A program made the position numbers and the translations under genes. This document shows positions 13,150-24,215 of a DNA stretch of 64,000 nucleotides, piece by piece. How positions within the stretch are numbered: the stretch's first letter is position 1; each line of letters opens with the position of its first letter. This DNA comes from Siccibacter turicensis LMG 23730. GTDB lineage: Bacteria; Pseudomonadota; Gammaproteobacteria; Enterobacterales; Enterobacteriaceae. The notes beneath the pieces were generated by a model. The model was not told the origin of the DNA. It worked only from the letters and a program-made list of their open reading frames with translations, and ran no database searches. The stretch covers positions 570,381 through 634,380 of the forward strand of contig NZ_AWFZ01000028.1 in NCBI RefSeq assembly GCF_000463155.2. Reading direction: 5' to 3'.

Positions 13150-16100
13150 TTATTCAAACGGGGGCGGTGCCAGCACCTCACGGTTACCGTTATGCCCCTG
13201 CTCGCTGACGATGCCCTGATTTTCCATCTGCTCAATGATGCGCGCCGCCCGGTTATAGCCAATACGGAACTGACGCTGCACCCCGGAAATCGACGCTTTG
13301 CGTTTCTCAACCACGAACGCTACGGCCTGGTCGAACAGCGGATCGAGCTCTTCACCGCTGTCGAAGCCGCCACCGCCGCCTTCGCTGTCGCTGTCGGAGG
13401 TGATGCCGTCCACGTACTGCGGACGACCGCGCGCTTTCCAGTCCTGTACCACGGCGTGAACTTCTTCATCACGTACAAAGGCACCGTGGACACGCACCGG
13501 CATGGTCGAGTTTGGCCCGGAATAGAGCATATCGCCCATTCCCAGCAGCGACTCGGCGCCGCCCTGATCGAGAATGGTGCGGGAGTCGATTTTGCTCGAC
13601 ACGGTAAAGGCGATACGCGTCGGGATGTTGGCTTTAATCAGGCCGGTGATCACATCCACAGACGGACGTTGGGTTGCCAGCACCAGGTGGATGCCTGCCG
13701 CACGGGCTTTCTGGGCCAGACGGGCAATTAGCTCTTCCACTTTTTTGCCTACCGTCATCATCAGGTCGGCGAATTCATCCACCATCACCACGATATACGG
13801 CAGCTTCTGCAGTACCGGATGCGTGGCATCCATGCTGTCGCCCGGTTTCCAGTAAGGATCCGGGATCGGACGCCCCATGCGCTCGGCCTCAAGGATCTTC
13901 TCGTTGTAGCCGGCAAGGTTACGCACCCCGAGGGCGGACATCAGCTTGTAGCGACGTTCCATCTCGTTGACGCTCCAGCGCAGGGCGTTGGCCGCGTCTT
14001 TCATGTCGGTGACCACTTCGGTCAGCAGGTGCGGAATGCCTTCGTAGACCGACAGCTCCAGCATTTTCGGGTCGATCATGATGAAGCGCACATCGTCCGG
14101 CGTCGCTTTAAACAGCATGCTGAGGATCATGGCGTTCACGCCCACCGACTTACCGGAACCGGTGGTACCGGCAACCAGCAGGTGTGGCATTTTGGCGAGA
14201 TCGGCAACCACCGGTTCACCGGCGATATCTTTCCCCAGCACCACGGCGAGCGGCGAGGCGGTATCCTTGAACTTCGCGCAATCCAGCACTTCCCGCAGAT
14301 AAACGGTCTGACGCTTCTTGTTCGGCAGTTCAAGGCCAACGTAAGGCTTTCCGGGGATCACTTCAACCACGCGCACTGCGACGGTGGACAACGAACGGGC
14401 CAGGTCGCGCGACAGGTTGGAAATGCGTGCAGCCTTCACCCCAGGCGCCAGATTCAGTTCAAAACGGGTAATCACCGGACCGGGAGAGTAGTTCACCACG
14501 TCCGCTTTGATACGGAAATCGGCCAGGCGGGCCTCGACCAGACGTGCCATCTGCTGCAAAGCAAAGCTGTCTACCGGCTCCACTTCAGACGGCGGTGGGG
14601 TCAGCAGATCCAGGGAAGGCAGCGGCGTGCTCGGGCGCTGCACCGGACGATCGTCGCCGTTGCGCATCAGCAGGGGGTGAATCAGGCTCTCGCGCGGCTG
14701 CGCGGCAGGCTGTTGCGGTTGCGCATGCTGCGGCTGGACGGCAGCCTGCTGTGGCTGTGCATACTGCGGTTGCGCGGCAGCCTGCTGTGGCTGTGCGTAC
14801 TGCGGCTGCGCGGCAGGCTGCTGCGGCTGAGCGTATTGCGGCTGCGCGGCAGGCTGCTGCGGCTGAGCGTATTGCGGTTGCGCGGCAGGCTGCTGCGGTT
14901 GAGCGTATTGTGGCTGGGCCACAGGCTGCTGTGGCTGTGCATACTGCGGTTGCGCGGCAGGCTGCTGCGGTGGGACGTACTGCGGCTGGGCGGCAGGCTG
15001 CTGCGGTTGCGCATATTGCGGCTGCGCGGCAGCCTGCTGTGGCTGTGCATGCTGAGGTTGGCCTTCATAGCGCTGCTGCTGTTGGCTGGCAAACTGGCGC
15101 GCCAGTTCGGCCTGCTCGGCGGCAAACTGCGCCTCATCATCCATCTCTTCGTCTACGTGCGTGTCTGGCTCGCCATAGCGCTGGTTTTGCTGCGCCGCGA
15201 ACTGGCGGGCCAGCTCGTCCTGATGGAAGACCTCGGCGTCGTCATCGCTCATCGCCGGGTTCTGCTCCACATCACGCGCCTTTTCTTCAGCCATACGCTG
15301 AGAAGGCAATTTTATCCCGTAAGACGCCAGTTCGCGGCGGGTTGGAACACGCACCCGGTTGGGACGCGGAAGCTGGGGGCCAATGCCCTCTTTAACCTGC
15401 GGGCGTGGCGCATCTGCCGCCAGACCAAACACCGGGGTAAACGCAGCCCCGGCGCTTGCGGCATGGGCTGCGGCGCTGGCACCCGCGGCGACAGCTGAAC
15501 CGTCAGGCAGGGATACACCGCCCGCCTCTGGTGCAGCGGCAGTGGGATTAGAAGCGGGTTCGCTACCGAACGGCGCGGCGTTAAAGCCGTTATCAACAGA
15601 CGGCGGCGGCGTAGCAGGTGCGGCAGGACGGGACGGAGCCGGTGTCTCCTGCACGTCGGGCACAGGGCGATACCAGGCTGCGAGCTGCTCGCGTTCGCGG
15701 GCGCGCTGGGCTTCCACTTCCTCGAAGTGCCACAACGGCGGACGAGTGGGTTTGGTCTCTTCCTGCGGCAGTGCATCTTCAACCGGGGATTCCACCGGCT
15801 GCGACGCGTAAGGCTGCTGCGGCTCGGTCTGATCGTCAGGAGCCTTCTCCGGCCAGCCCTGAGCGGCAGGCTGCTGCACGTTATGCCACTCCTCTTCGGC
15901 TACACAGGCAGAAGGCTGCGGGCTCCAGGCATCAGGCTGCACCGGCGCGGGCGCTACATAGCTTGCAGGCTCCGGCGAGATGGACGGTTCAGGCGTATGC
16001 GCGGCCGGGGCCGTTTGCCATGCCACCGGTGCGGCGTGCGGCTGCGGGGCAGCGGTCACGGCGGACACCTGCGGCATCACGGCCTCGACCGGGGCGGCAA

Positions 16101-17106
16101 ACGCGTTGGAGGCGGCTGCGGTCGCGGCGCTCGCGGCGGCAACCGGCGCCAGCGCAGAGTGGCCGCTGAACAGCGGATCGTCGCTCTCCTGCTCCGGCTG
16201 GCTTACGCTATGGCCGGAGAACAGGACATCGTCCGGATCGGCATCGACACCGCGCGCGCTGAACAGCACGTCGTCCGGGTCGTCCATACGCCTGCCGGAA
16301 AACAGCGCTTCGTCGGTTTTACGGCCCATCGGATTAGCAAACTTTTCAGCAACGCGCTGTTTACGCGCCAGCGCGCCACGAAGAATACGCGCCCGGCGCG
16401 ACTCTTTTTTCTCGACCGGAAGATCGTCCTCTTCGTCGTCTTCGTAGTCGTCCTCTTCGTACTCTTCATCCTGCCAGGTATCGTCCCGACGGGTACGGTT
16501 GCTGGCGAAGGTGAGCACGGTCAGGACGACGCTGCCGATTTTTTCAGCGATGCTGACCCATGACCAGCCGGTGAACAGCGTCAGACCCGCGGCCCAGATA
16601 CAAAGCAGCGCGATGGTGCCGCCGGTGCTGTTCAGCAACGGCATCATGGCGGTACTCAGCAGGCTCCCCACTACCCCACCTGAGGCGAAGTACCAGATAT
16701 CATCGGCGTTGATCGCGGCGAGGCCGCACGACGTGAGAATAAGCGCCAGCACGCCAATCAGGCGCAGGGCTACGGCGAAGTAGTCGATATAGTCTTCATT
16801 GGCACGGTGGCGATACGCAAACCAGCAGCCGCCCACGATCATCACCGGTATGGTATACGCCATCACGCCGAAGATGAAAAACAGGGTGTCGGCAAGCCAT
16901 GCGCCCGGGCCGCCGCCAAGATTATGGATAGGCTCGTGCCAGGCGGTTTGCGACCAGCTGGGATCGGACGGGTTAAAGCTGAGTAAGGCGGCCATCAGCC
17001 ATACGGCAAACAGGGCGACGAGGATCAGCAACGCCTCAAGAACGCGACGTCCGCTGCTCAGTTTGGTCAGTGTTACTTCTTTGTCTTCAGTGTATTCCTG
17101 GCTCAA
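13150..17106 (-). CDS. ftsK: DNA translocase FtsK
   Basis: Septal DNA pump of about 1318 residues that coordinates chromosome dimer resolution with division. Residues 20-200 contain four membrane helices for septum targeting. A long low-complexity acidic and Pro/Gln linker spans roughly residues 200-810. The C-terminal RecA-like motor has Walker A GTTGSGKS near residues 980-987, Walker B VDEFADL, and a gamma winged-helix domain that reads KOPS (ending [11 protein letters not shown]). I chose the TTG at 17104-17106 ([11 protein letters not shown]): GGAG lies 8 bp upstream, whereas an upstream GTG at 17115 would overlap that Shine-Dalgarno. The linker holds ten 12-residue tandem repeats, listed separately. 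Confidence 0.95.
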   Translation of the reverse strand: MSQEYTEDKEVTLTKLSSGRRVLEALLILVALFAVWLMAALLSFNPSDPSWSQTAWHEPIHNLGGGPGAWLADTLFFIFGVMAYTIPVMIVGGCWFAYRHRANEDYIDYFAVALRLIGVLALILTSCGLAAINADDIWYFASGGVVGSLLSTAMMPLLNSTGGTIALLCIWAAGLTLFTGWSWVSIAEKIGSVVLTVLTFASNRTRRDDTWQDEEYEEDDYEDDEEDDLPVEKKESRRARILRGALARKQRVAEKFANPMGRKTDEALFSGRRMDDPDDVLFSARGVDADPDDVLFSGHSVSQPEQESDDPLFSGHSALAPVAAASAATAAASNAFAAPVEAVMPQVSAVTAAPQPHAAPVAWQTAPAAHTPEPSISPEPASYVAPAPVQPDAWSPQPSACVAEEEWHNVQQPAAQGWPEKAPDDQTEPQQPYASQPVESPVEDALPQEETKPTRPPLWHFEEVEAQRAREREQLAAWYRPVPDVQETPAPSRPAAPATPPPSVDNGFNAAPFGSEPASNPTAAAPEAGGVSLPDGSAVAAGASAAAHAASAGAAFTPVFGLAADAPRPQVKEGIGPQLPRPNRVRVPTRRELASYGIKLPSQRMAEEKARDVEQNPAMSDDDAEVFHQDELARQFAAQQNQRYGEPDTHVDEEMDDEAQFAAEQAELARQFASQQQQRYEGQPQHAQPQQAAAQPQYAQPQQPAAQPQYVPPQQPAAQPQYAQPQQPVAQPQYAQPQQPAAQPQYAQPQQPAAQPQYAQPQQPAAQPQYAQPQQAAAQPQYAQPQQAAVQPQHAQPQQPAAQPRESLIHPLLMRNGDDRPVQRPSTPLPSLDLLTPPPSEVEPVDSFALQQMARLVEARLADFRIKADVVNYSPGPVITRFELNLAPGVKAARISNLSRDLARSLSTVAVRVVEVIPGKPYVGLELPNKKRQTVYLREVLDCAKFKDTASPLAVVLGKDIAGEPVVADLAKMPHLLVAGTTGSGKSVGVNAMILSMLFKATPDDVRFIMIDPKMLELSVYEGIPHLLTEVVTDMKDAANALRWSVNEMERRYKLMSALGVRNLAGYNEKILEAERMGRPIPDPYWKPGDSMDATHPVLQKLPYIVVMVDEFADLMMTVGKKVEELIARLAQKARAAGIHLVLATQRPSVDVITGLIKANIPTRIAFTVSSKIDSRTILDQGGAESLLGMGDMLYSGPNSTMPVRVHGAFVRDEEVHAVVQDWKARGRPQYVDGITSDSDSEGGGGGFDSGEELDPLFDQAVAFVVEKRKASISGVQRQFRIGYNRAARIIEQMENQGIVSEQGHNGNREVLAPPPFE
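14698..15057 (-). repeat. Ten tandem 36-bp repeats inside the ftsK linker
   Basis: On the coding strand the unit encodes [12 protein letters not shown] with small variations (Y to H, P to A, A to V, one VPP). Ten consecutive units occupy exactly 360 bp between QRYEGQ and PRESLIHPL. The repeat keeps frame, so copy-number change would lengthen or shorten the linker without breaking FtsK. E. coli FtsK has related but differently spelled Pro/Gln repeats in the same place. Confidence 0.95.
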
Positions 17107-17226
17107 GACAGGCACTCCAGGTCCTTGATGCTAAAATGGCAAACAGTGCCGGGTCGCCCCGGCACTGTTGCTGTATGGATTAACAGGAGTGTAATCAAAA
17201 TACGGTGATTTTGCACCTGATCCGTC

Positions 17227-17721
17227 TTAACGGGTCTTAATAACCAGACGATTACTCTGCTTCACCTCTTCCATCACCACGTAGGTGCGGGTGTCGTTAA
17301 CGCCAGGCAGGCGCAGCAGCGTTTCGCCCAGCAGCTTACGGTAAGCAGACATATCCGGTACGCGGGTTTTCAACAGGTAGTCGAAATCGCCGGAAACCAG
17401 ATGACACTCCTGAATTTCTTCAAGTTTTTGAACCGCGCCGTTAAATTGCTCGAATACATCCGGCGCGCCGCGATTCAGAGTAATCTCAACGAACACCAGA
17501 AGAGAGGCATCCAGATAATGCGGGTTCAGCAGGGCGGTATATCCCTGAATAAACCCTTGTCGTTCCAGCCTGCGCACACGCTCAAGGCATGGCGTAGGGG
17601 AAAGTCCCACTCGTTTTGAAAGCTCGACGTTGGAAATGCGCCCATCCTTTTGCAGCTCATTAAGAATGTTACGATCGATACGGTCGAGATCTTTGCCAGG
17701 GCGCTTCTTGCTATCTACCAT
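17227..17721 (-). CDS. lrp: Leucine-responsive regulatory protein Lrp
   Basis: Global regulator of amino-acid metabolism, 164 residues, nearly identical to E. coli Lrp. The N-terminal helix-turn-helix spans about residues 12-60 (DRIDRNILNELQKDGRISN, LSKRVGLSPTPCLERVRRLE). The C-terminal RAM/AsnC ligand-binding domain contains ECHLVSGDFDYLLK. The start at the ATG 17719-17721 gives MVDSKKRPGKDLDRID; an in-frame upstream extension of 17 codons is not conserved. The gene is divergent from trxB across a long leader region. Confidence 0.97.
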   Translation of the reverse strand: MVDSKKRPGKDLDRIDRNILNELQKDGRISNVELSKRVGLSPTPCLERVRRLERQGFIQGYTALLNPHYLDASLLVFVEITLNRGAPDVFEQFNGAVQKLEEIQECHLVSGDFDYLLKTRVPDMSAYRKLLGETLLRLPGVNDTRTYVVMEEVKQSNRLVIKTR

Positions 17722-19172
<1,451 letters not shown>

Positions 19173-19202
19173 GCGGCGCGTCACGTCAGTCAATAAAATA
19201 GC

Positions 19203-19254
19203 CTTGTGAGTCAATCACAAGTAAAGAAGGCGACAATGTGTCGCCTTTCTTTTT
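19203..19254 (+). terminator. trxB terminator with an extra upstream hairpin
   Basis: A stem CTTGTGA/TCACAAG (19203-19221) is followed by AAGGCGACA (19227-19235) / TGTCGCCTT (19239-19247), loop ATG, and a T-rich tail. The second hairpin is a standard Rho-independent terminator; the first is an additional perfect 7-bp stem. Confidence 0.85.
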
Positions 19255-19319
19255 GGCTCGTTGTAACATTCGGTGCAAATTCACCCGGGCAGCCTTTTCC
19301 CGTAACTGCATAGCACCCC

Positions 19320-21086
19320 ATGAACAAAACCCGTCAACAAGAACTTACCCGCTGGCTGAAGGCGCAAAGCGCCCTGTCACGCCGCTGGCTCATGCTTTCT
19401 CGTCTGCTTGGTCTGATAAGCGGTCTGCTGATCGTGGCGCAGGCGTGGATTCTGGCGCGTCTGCTCAATCACCTGATTATGGATGGTATTCCCCGTGAAG
19501 CCATGCTGCTGCTGTTTGCCCTGCTGGTGCTGGTATTCATTCTGCGTGCCTGGGTGGTGTGGATACGTGAGAAGGTCGGGTATCACGCGGGGCTGAAAAT
19601 CCGTTACGCCATTCGCCGCCAGGTGCTGGACCGGCTCCAGCAGGCCGGGCCGGCCTGGATTCAGGGTAAGCCCGCCGGGAGCTGGGCGACGCTTATCCTG
19701 GAGCAGATTGACGATATGCACGACTACTACGCCCGCTATCTGCCGCAGATGGCGCTGGCCGCGATGGTGCCGCTGCTGATCGTCATCACCATTTTCCCGT
19801 CAAACTGGGTCGCGGCGCTGATCCTGCTCGGCACCGCACCGCTGATCCCGATGTTTATGGCGATGGTGGGCATGGGGGCAGCCGACGCCAACCGCCGCAA
19901 CTTTCTGGCCCTGGGCCGCCTGAGCGGGCAGTTCCTCGATCGCCTGCGCGGCATGGAGACGCTGCGCCTGTTCCATCGCGGCGCAGCGGAGCAGGAGAAT
20001 ATCCGCCTCGCCTCGCAGGATTTCCGCAAGCGCACCATGGAAGTGCTGCGCCTGGCGTTTCTCTCTTCCGGCGTGCTGGAGTTTTTCACCTCGCTCTCCA
20101 TTGCGCTGGTGGCGGTATACTTTGGTTTCTCCTATTTAGGCGAGCTCAACTTCGGCCATTACGGGACCGGCGTGACGCTGTTTGCCGGTTTCCTGGCGCT
20201 TATCCTCGCGCCGGAGTTCTTCCAGCCGCTGCGCGATCTCGGTACCTTTTACCACGCCAAAGCGCAGGCCATCGGTGCAGCCGACAGCCTGAAAACCTTC
20301 CTGGAAACCCCCATTCAGCAGCCGCAGCGCGGCTGCGCCACGCTCAACAACAGCGATGCGCTGGAGATCACCGCCCGGGACCTGGTGATCCTCTCTCCGG
20401 ACGGGAAAACCCTTGCCGGGCCGCTCAACTTCGTGGTGCCGGCGGGTAAACGCGTGGCGCTGGTCGGGCAAAGCGGCGCCGGTAAAAGCTCACTGCTTAA
20501 CGTGCTGTCCGGCTTTCTCCCCTATCAGGGCGAGCTGCTGATTAACGGCGTTGAACTGCGCGAGCTGGAGCCGGATCGCTGGCGCGAACAGCTGAGCTGG
20601 GTGGGGCAGAACCCTCAGCTGCCGGGGGCGACGCTGCGTGAGAATTTACTGCTGGCGGGCGGTCATCCTGGGGATGAGCAGCTGCAGGCGGTGCTTGATA
20701 AAGCCGGCGTGAGTGAGTTTTTACCGCTGCTGGATAACGGCCTCGACAGCGCGATTGGCGATAACGCCTCCCGCTTGTCGGTAGGCCAGGCGCAGCGCGT
20801 CGCCGTGGCGCGCGCCCTGCTCTATCGCTGCCGCCTGCTGCTGCTTGACGAGCCGGGTGCCAGCCTTGACGCCAACAGCGAGCGGCACGTGATGCAGGCC
20901 CTGACCGAGGCGTCCCGCCAGCAAACGACCCTGATGGTCACCCATCAGCTGGACTACATCACCGACTGGGATGACGTGTGGGTGATGCGCAACGGCATGC
21001 TGGTTGAACAGGGCGACGTCGCCACGCTCAGCCAGGCCAACGGTCCTTTTGCCGCCCTGCTTGCCCATCGTCAGGAGGAAATTTAA
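19320..21086 (+). CDS. cydD: CydD, subunit of the heterodimeric cysteine/glutathione ABC exporter
   Basis: 588 residues, as in E. coli. N-terminal six-helix ABC exporter domain (about residues 1-320), then an ATPase domain with Walker [12 protein letters not shown], signature LSVGQAQR and Walker B LLLLDEPGASLD. CydDC exports cysteine and glutathione to the periplasm and is required for assembly of cytochrome bd oxidase. cydC begins on the base right after its stop codon. Confidence 0.96.
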   Translation: MNKTRQQELTRWLKAQSALSRRWLMLSRLLGLISGLLIVAQAWILARLLNHLIMDGIPREAMLLLFALLVLVFILRAWVVWIREKVGYHAGLKIRYAIRRQVLDRLQQAGPAWIQGKPAGSWATLILEQIDDMHDYYARYLPQMALAAMVPLLIVITIFPSNWVAALILLGTAPLIPMFMAMVGMGAADANRRNFLALGRLSGQFLDRLRGMETLRLFHRGAAEQENIRLASQDFRKRTMEVLRLAFLSSGVLEFFTSLSIALVAVYFGFSYLGELNFGHYGTGVTLFAGFLALILAPEFFQPLRDLGTFYHAKAQAIGAADSLKTFLETPIQQPQRGCATLNNSDALEITARDLVILSPDGKTLAGPLNFVVPAGKRVALVGQSGAGKSSLLNVLSGFLPYQGELLINGVELRELEPDRWREQLSWVGQNPQLPGATLRENLLLAGGHPGDEQLQAVLDKAGVSEFLPLLDNGLDSAIGDNASRLSVGQAQRVAVARALLYRCRLLLLDEPGASLDANSERHVMQALTEASRQQTTLMVTHQLDYITDWDDVWVMRNGMLVEQGDVATLSQANGPFAALLAHRQEEI

Positions 21087-22808
21087 ATGCGCGCCCTGCT
21101 TCCCTATCTTGCGCTCTGGCGCCGCCATGTCTGGCTGTTAACCCTCGGCGTGGTGCTGGCGATTGTGACGCTGCTGGCCAGCATCGGCCTGCTGACGCTG
21201 TCGGGCTGGTTCCTGTCGGCCTCCGCCGTGGTCGGCTTTGCCGGTCTCTACAGCTTTAACTTTATGCTGCCCGCCGCCGGGGTGCGCGGGTCGGCTATCG
21301 CCCGTACCGCAGGCCGCTACTTCGAGCGGCTGGTGAGCCACGACGCCACCTTCCGGGTGCTGGAGCATCTGCGCGTCAGCACCTTCAGTAAGTTGCTGCC
21401 GCTCTCCCCTGCCGGGCTGGCACGCTTTCGCCAGGGCGAACTGCTCAACCGCCTGGTGGCGGATGTCGACACCCTCGACCACCTTTACCTGCGGGTTATC
21501 TCCCCGCTGGTAGGGGCGCTGGTGGTCATCATCGTGGTGACCTTCGGTCTCAGCCTGCTGGATGTTACGCTGGCGCTGACGCTGGGTGGCATTATGCTGC
21601 TGACTCTGCTGCTGCTGCCCCCGCTGTTTTACCGCGCCGGCAAACCCGGCGGCGAAGCCCTGACCCGCCTGCGCGGCCAGTGGCGTCAACAGCTCACGGC
21701 GTGGCTACAGGGCCAGGCGGAGCTGACCATTTTCGGAGCCAGCACCCGCTATCGTCAGGCCATGGATGAAACCGAGCAGGCGTGGCACGACGCGCAGCGT
21801 CAGCAGGCTTCCCTGACCGCACTATCCCAGGCAGCGATGCAGCTGATCAGCGGTGCGGCGGTGGTGACGATTCTGTGGATGGCGGCCGGCGGCGTGGGGG
21901 GCGATACGTCGCCGGGCGCGCTGATTGCGCTGTCTGTGTTCTGCGCTCTGGCGGCGTTTGAAGCGCTGGCGCCGGTGACCGGGGCCTTCCAGCACCTGGG
22001 CCAGGTGATCGCCTCCGCGGTCCGGGTCTCCCAGATTACCGATCAAAAACCGGACGTCACCTTCCCGGAGACTGCACAGCCGGTGCCTCAGCAGGTGGCG
22101 CTGACCATAACCGACCTGAGCTTCACCTATCCGGGCCAGCCGCAACCGGCGTTAACCGGCATCAACCTGACGGTGAGCCCGGGAGAACACATCGCCATTC
22201 TGGGCCGCACCGGCTGTGGGAAATCAACGCTGCTGCAGCTCATCACCCGCGCCTGGGATCCGGACAACGGTTCGCTGCGGCTCAATGACAGCGCGCTCAA
22301 GGACCTTGACGAAGCCGCGCTGCGCGCCACCATGAGCGTCGTTACCCAGCGCGTGCACCTGTTCAGCGCTACCCTGCGCGATAACCTGCTGCTGGCTAAC
22401 CCGCAGGCCAGCGATGCGCAGCTTAGCGAGGCGCTGACCCGCACCGGCCTGGAAAAGTTGCTCGACGATGCCGGGCTGAACGCCTGGCTTGGCGAGGGCG
22501 GACGCCAGCTCTCTGGCGGCGAGCTGCGCCGTCTGGCTATTGCGCGCGCGCTGCTGCACGATGCGCCGCTGATGCTGCTCGACGAGCCAACCGAAGGGCT
22601 GGACGCGGAAACCGAGGGTCAAATCCTTGATCTGCTTACTGAGGTTACGCAGGGTAAAACCGTGCTGCTGGTGACGCACCGTCTGAAAGGCCTGTCGCGT
22701 TTCAGCCGCATAATTGTGATGGACAACGGTCAAATTATTGAGCAAGGTAATCACGCTAATTTGATGGCGAACCAGGGACGTTATTATCAGTTCCATCGCC
22801 GCGTATAA
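21087..22808 (+). CDS. cydC: CydC, partner subunit of the CydDC exporter
   Basis: 573 residues, the E. coli length. Exporter transmembrane domain, then Walker A GRTGCGKSTLLQ, signature LSGGELRR and Walker B LMLLDEPTEGLD. The ATG at 21087 abuts the cydD TAA (21084-21086), implying translational coupling and equal stoichiometry. The ribosome-binding AGGAGG lies in the end of cydD. aat follows 46 bp later, as in E. coli. Confidence 0.96.
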   Translation: MRALLPYLALWRRHVWLLTLGVVLAIVTLLASIGLLTLSGWFLSASAVVGFAGLYSFNFMLPAAGVRGSAIARTAGRYFERLVSHDATFRVLEHLRVSTFSKLLPLSPAGLARFRQGELLNRLVADVDTLDHLYLRVISPLVGALVVIIVVTFGLSLLDVTLALTLGGIMLLTLLLLPPLFYRAGKPGGEALTRLRGQWRQQLTAWLQGQAELTIFGASTRYRQAMDETEQAWHDAQRQQASLTALSQAAMQLISGAAVVTILWMAAGGVGGDTSPGALIALSVFCALAAFEALAPVTGAFQHLGQVIASAVRVSQITDQKPDVTFPETAQPVPQQVALTITDLSFTYPGQPQPALTGINLTVSPGEHIAILGRTGCGKSTLLQLITRAWDPDNGSLRLNDSALKDLDEAALRATMSVVTQRVHLFSATLRDNLLLANPQASDAQLSEALTRTGLEKLLDDAGLNAWLGEGGRQLSGGELRRLAIARALLHDAPLMLLDEPTEGLDAETEGQILDLLTEVTQGKTVLLVTHRLKGLSRFSRIIVMDNGQIIEQGNHANLMANQGRYYQFHRRV

Positions 22809-22854
22809 ACTATGATTGAACGGTTATGTGCCGCATCGTGGGAGCTTCGTTGTC

Positions 22855-23559
22855 ATGCGCCTGGTTCAGCTTTCTCGTCACTCTATCGCCTTTCCGTCTC
22901 CCGACGTGGCGTTGCGCGAACCTAATGGACTGCTGGCGCTGGGTGGCGATCTCAGCCCGGCGCGGCTGCTGATGGCCTACCAGCGCGGTATTTTCCCCTG
23001 GTTCTCGCCGGGTGACCCGATCCTCTGGTGGTCCCCCGATCCGCGTGCGGTGCTGTGGCCAGAAACCTTTCACATCAGCCGCAGCATGAAGCGCTTTCAT
23101 CAGCGCTCCCCTTATCGCGTCACGCTCAACCATGCGTTTGGCCAGGTGATTGCCGGCTGCGCCGACGATCGCGACGAGGGCACCTGGATAACCCAGGATA
23201 TCGTCATGGCCTACCATCGTTTGCACGAGCTCGGGTATGCGCACTCCATTGAAGTGTGGGAAGGGGAAACGCTGGTGGGCGGAATGTACGGCGTGGCCCA
23301 GGGCGCGCTGTTCTGCGGCGAGTCGATGTTCAGCCGTCGCGTCAACGCCTCGAAAACCGCGCTGCTGGTATTTTGTGACTACTTTTCGCGCAGCGGCGGC
23401 AAGCTTATTGACTGCCAGGTGATCAATCCCCATACCGCTTCGCTGGGGGCCGTGGAAATCCCACGCCGCGACTACCTCCAACACCTTGATTCATTGAGAC
23501 AATTACTGTGCAACCCGCACTGCTGGGTGCCAAAAATATTGTTTGAACGAAGCGAGTGA
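22855..23559 (+). CDS. aat: Leucyl/phenylalanyl-tRNA-protein transferase Aat
   Basis: Adds Leu or Phe to proteins with N-terminal Arg or Lys, making N-degrons for ClpS/ClpAP. The 234-residue product from the ATG at 22855 ([16 protein letters not shown]) matches E. coli in length. Conserved segments include [36 protein letters not shown] and [19 protein letters not shown]. An in-frame ATG at 22816 would overlap sequence just after cydC and lacks conservation; GGAG precedes the chosen start. clpA and clpS, which act on its products, lie 1-3 kb away. Confidence 0.96.
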   Translation: MRLVQLSRHSIAFPSPDVALREPNGLLALGGDLSPARLLMAYQRGIFPWFSPGDPILWWSPDPRAVLWPETFHISRSMKRFHQRSPYRVTLNHAFGQVIAGCADDRDEGTWITQDIVMAYHRLHELGYAHSIEVWEGETLVGGMYGVAQGALFCGESMFSRRVNASKTALLVFCDYFSRSGGKLIDCQVINPHTASLGAVEIPRRDYLQHLDSLRQLLCNPHCWVPKILFERSE

Positions 23560-23565
23560 ATGTTT

Positions 23566-23595
23566 TCGGCACATTTTTTATCAGGGTGTTATAAT
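23566..23595 (+). promoter_or_regulatory. Candidate sigma-70 promoter for infA
   Basis: A perfect -10 TATAAT at 23590-23595 is preceded at 18-bp spacing by TCGGCA, a 4/6 match to the -35 consensus. It lies just after aat and about 250 bp upstream of infA, in keeping with the long infA leader known in E. coli. Confidence 0.5.
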
Positions 23596-23841
23596 TGTGC
23601 CCGCAGAGGATAATCTGCTGATTGCCCACCGCCGTTTGGGACCCGATCGACTCCGGTAACGCCCACCGCTTATCTCATCGTTCCCCCACACACTGCTTAT
23701 AGTGCACTGCGGTGTTCGTGCGTGCGTCGGGCAATGCGCAGACAAACTTTGTTGTGATTTCAACCCGAAATCTTTACTTAATAGACAAATTTCGGCATTA
23801 TCTTGCCGGTTCAAAACTACGGTAGTGATACCCCAGAGGAT

Positions 23842-24063
<222 letters not shown>

Positions 24064-24101
24064 GCTTTTTTCATCGCGCCAGCCTGTGGCGACCTGATTG
24101 T

Positions 24102-24128
24102 AAAGGCCGGGAAATCCCGGCCTTTTCT
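24102..24128 (+). terminator. infA terminator
   Basis: AAAGGCCGGG/CCCGGCCTTT stem with loop AAAT, then a T-rich tail. This is a textbook Rho-independent terminator 40 bp after the infA stop. Confidence 0.9.
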
Positions 24129-24173
24129 TTGCCTGTCGTTTGGCCCGGCACGTTCGTGACGCCTGGTCGGCGC

Positions 24174-24205
24174 ATAAAAAAACCGGGCTGAGCCCGGTTT
24201 TTTCG
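24174..24205. terminator. clpA terminator, bidirectional in form
   Basis: ACCGGGC (24182-24188) / GCCCGGT (24192-24198), loop TGA, with an A-run on the left and a T-run on the right. It sits between convergent infA and clpA. E. coli has the tRNA gene serW in this gap; no tRNA-like sequence is present here. Confidence 0.88.
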
Positions 24206-24215
24206 TTTCTGCCGC

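Noticed and set aside
14698-15057. Regular 36-bp repeats as a CRISPR array
   Set aside because: There are no unique spacers: units abut without gaps, keep the ftsK reading frame and encode a Pro/Gln peptide repeat.
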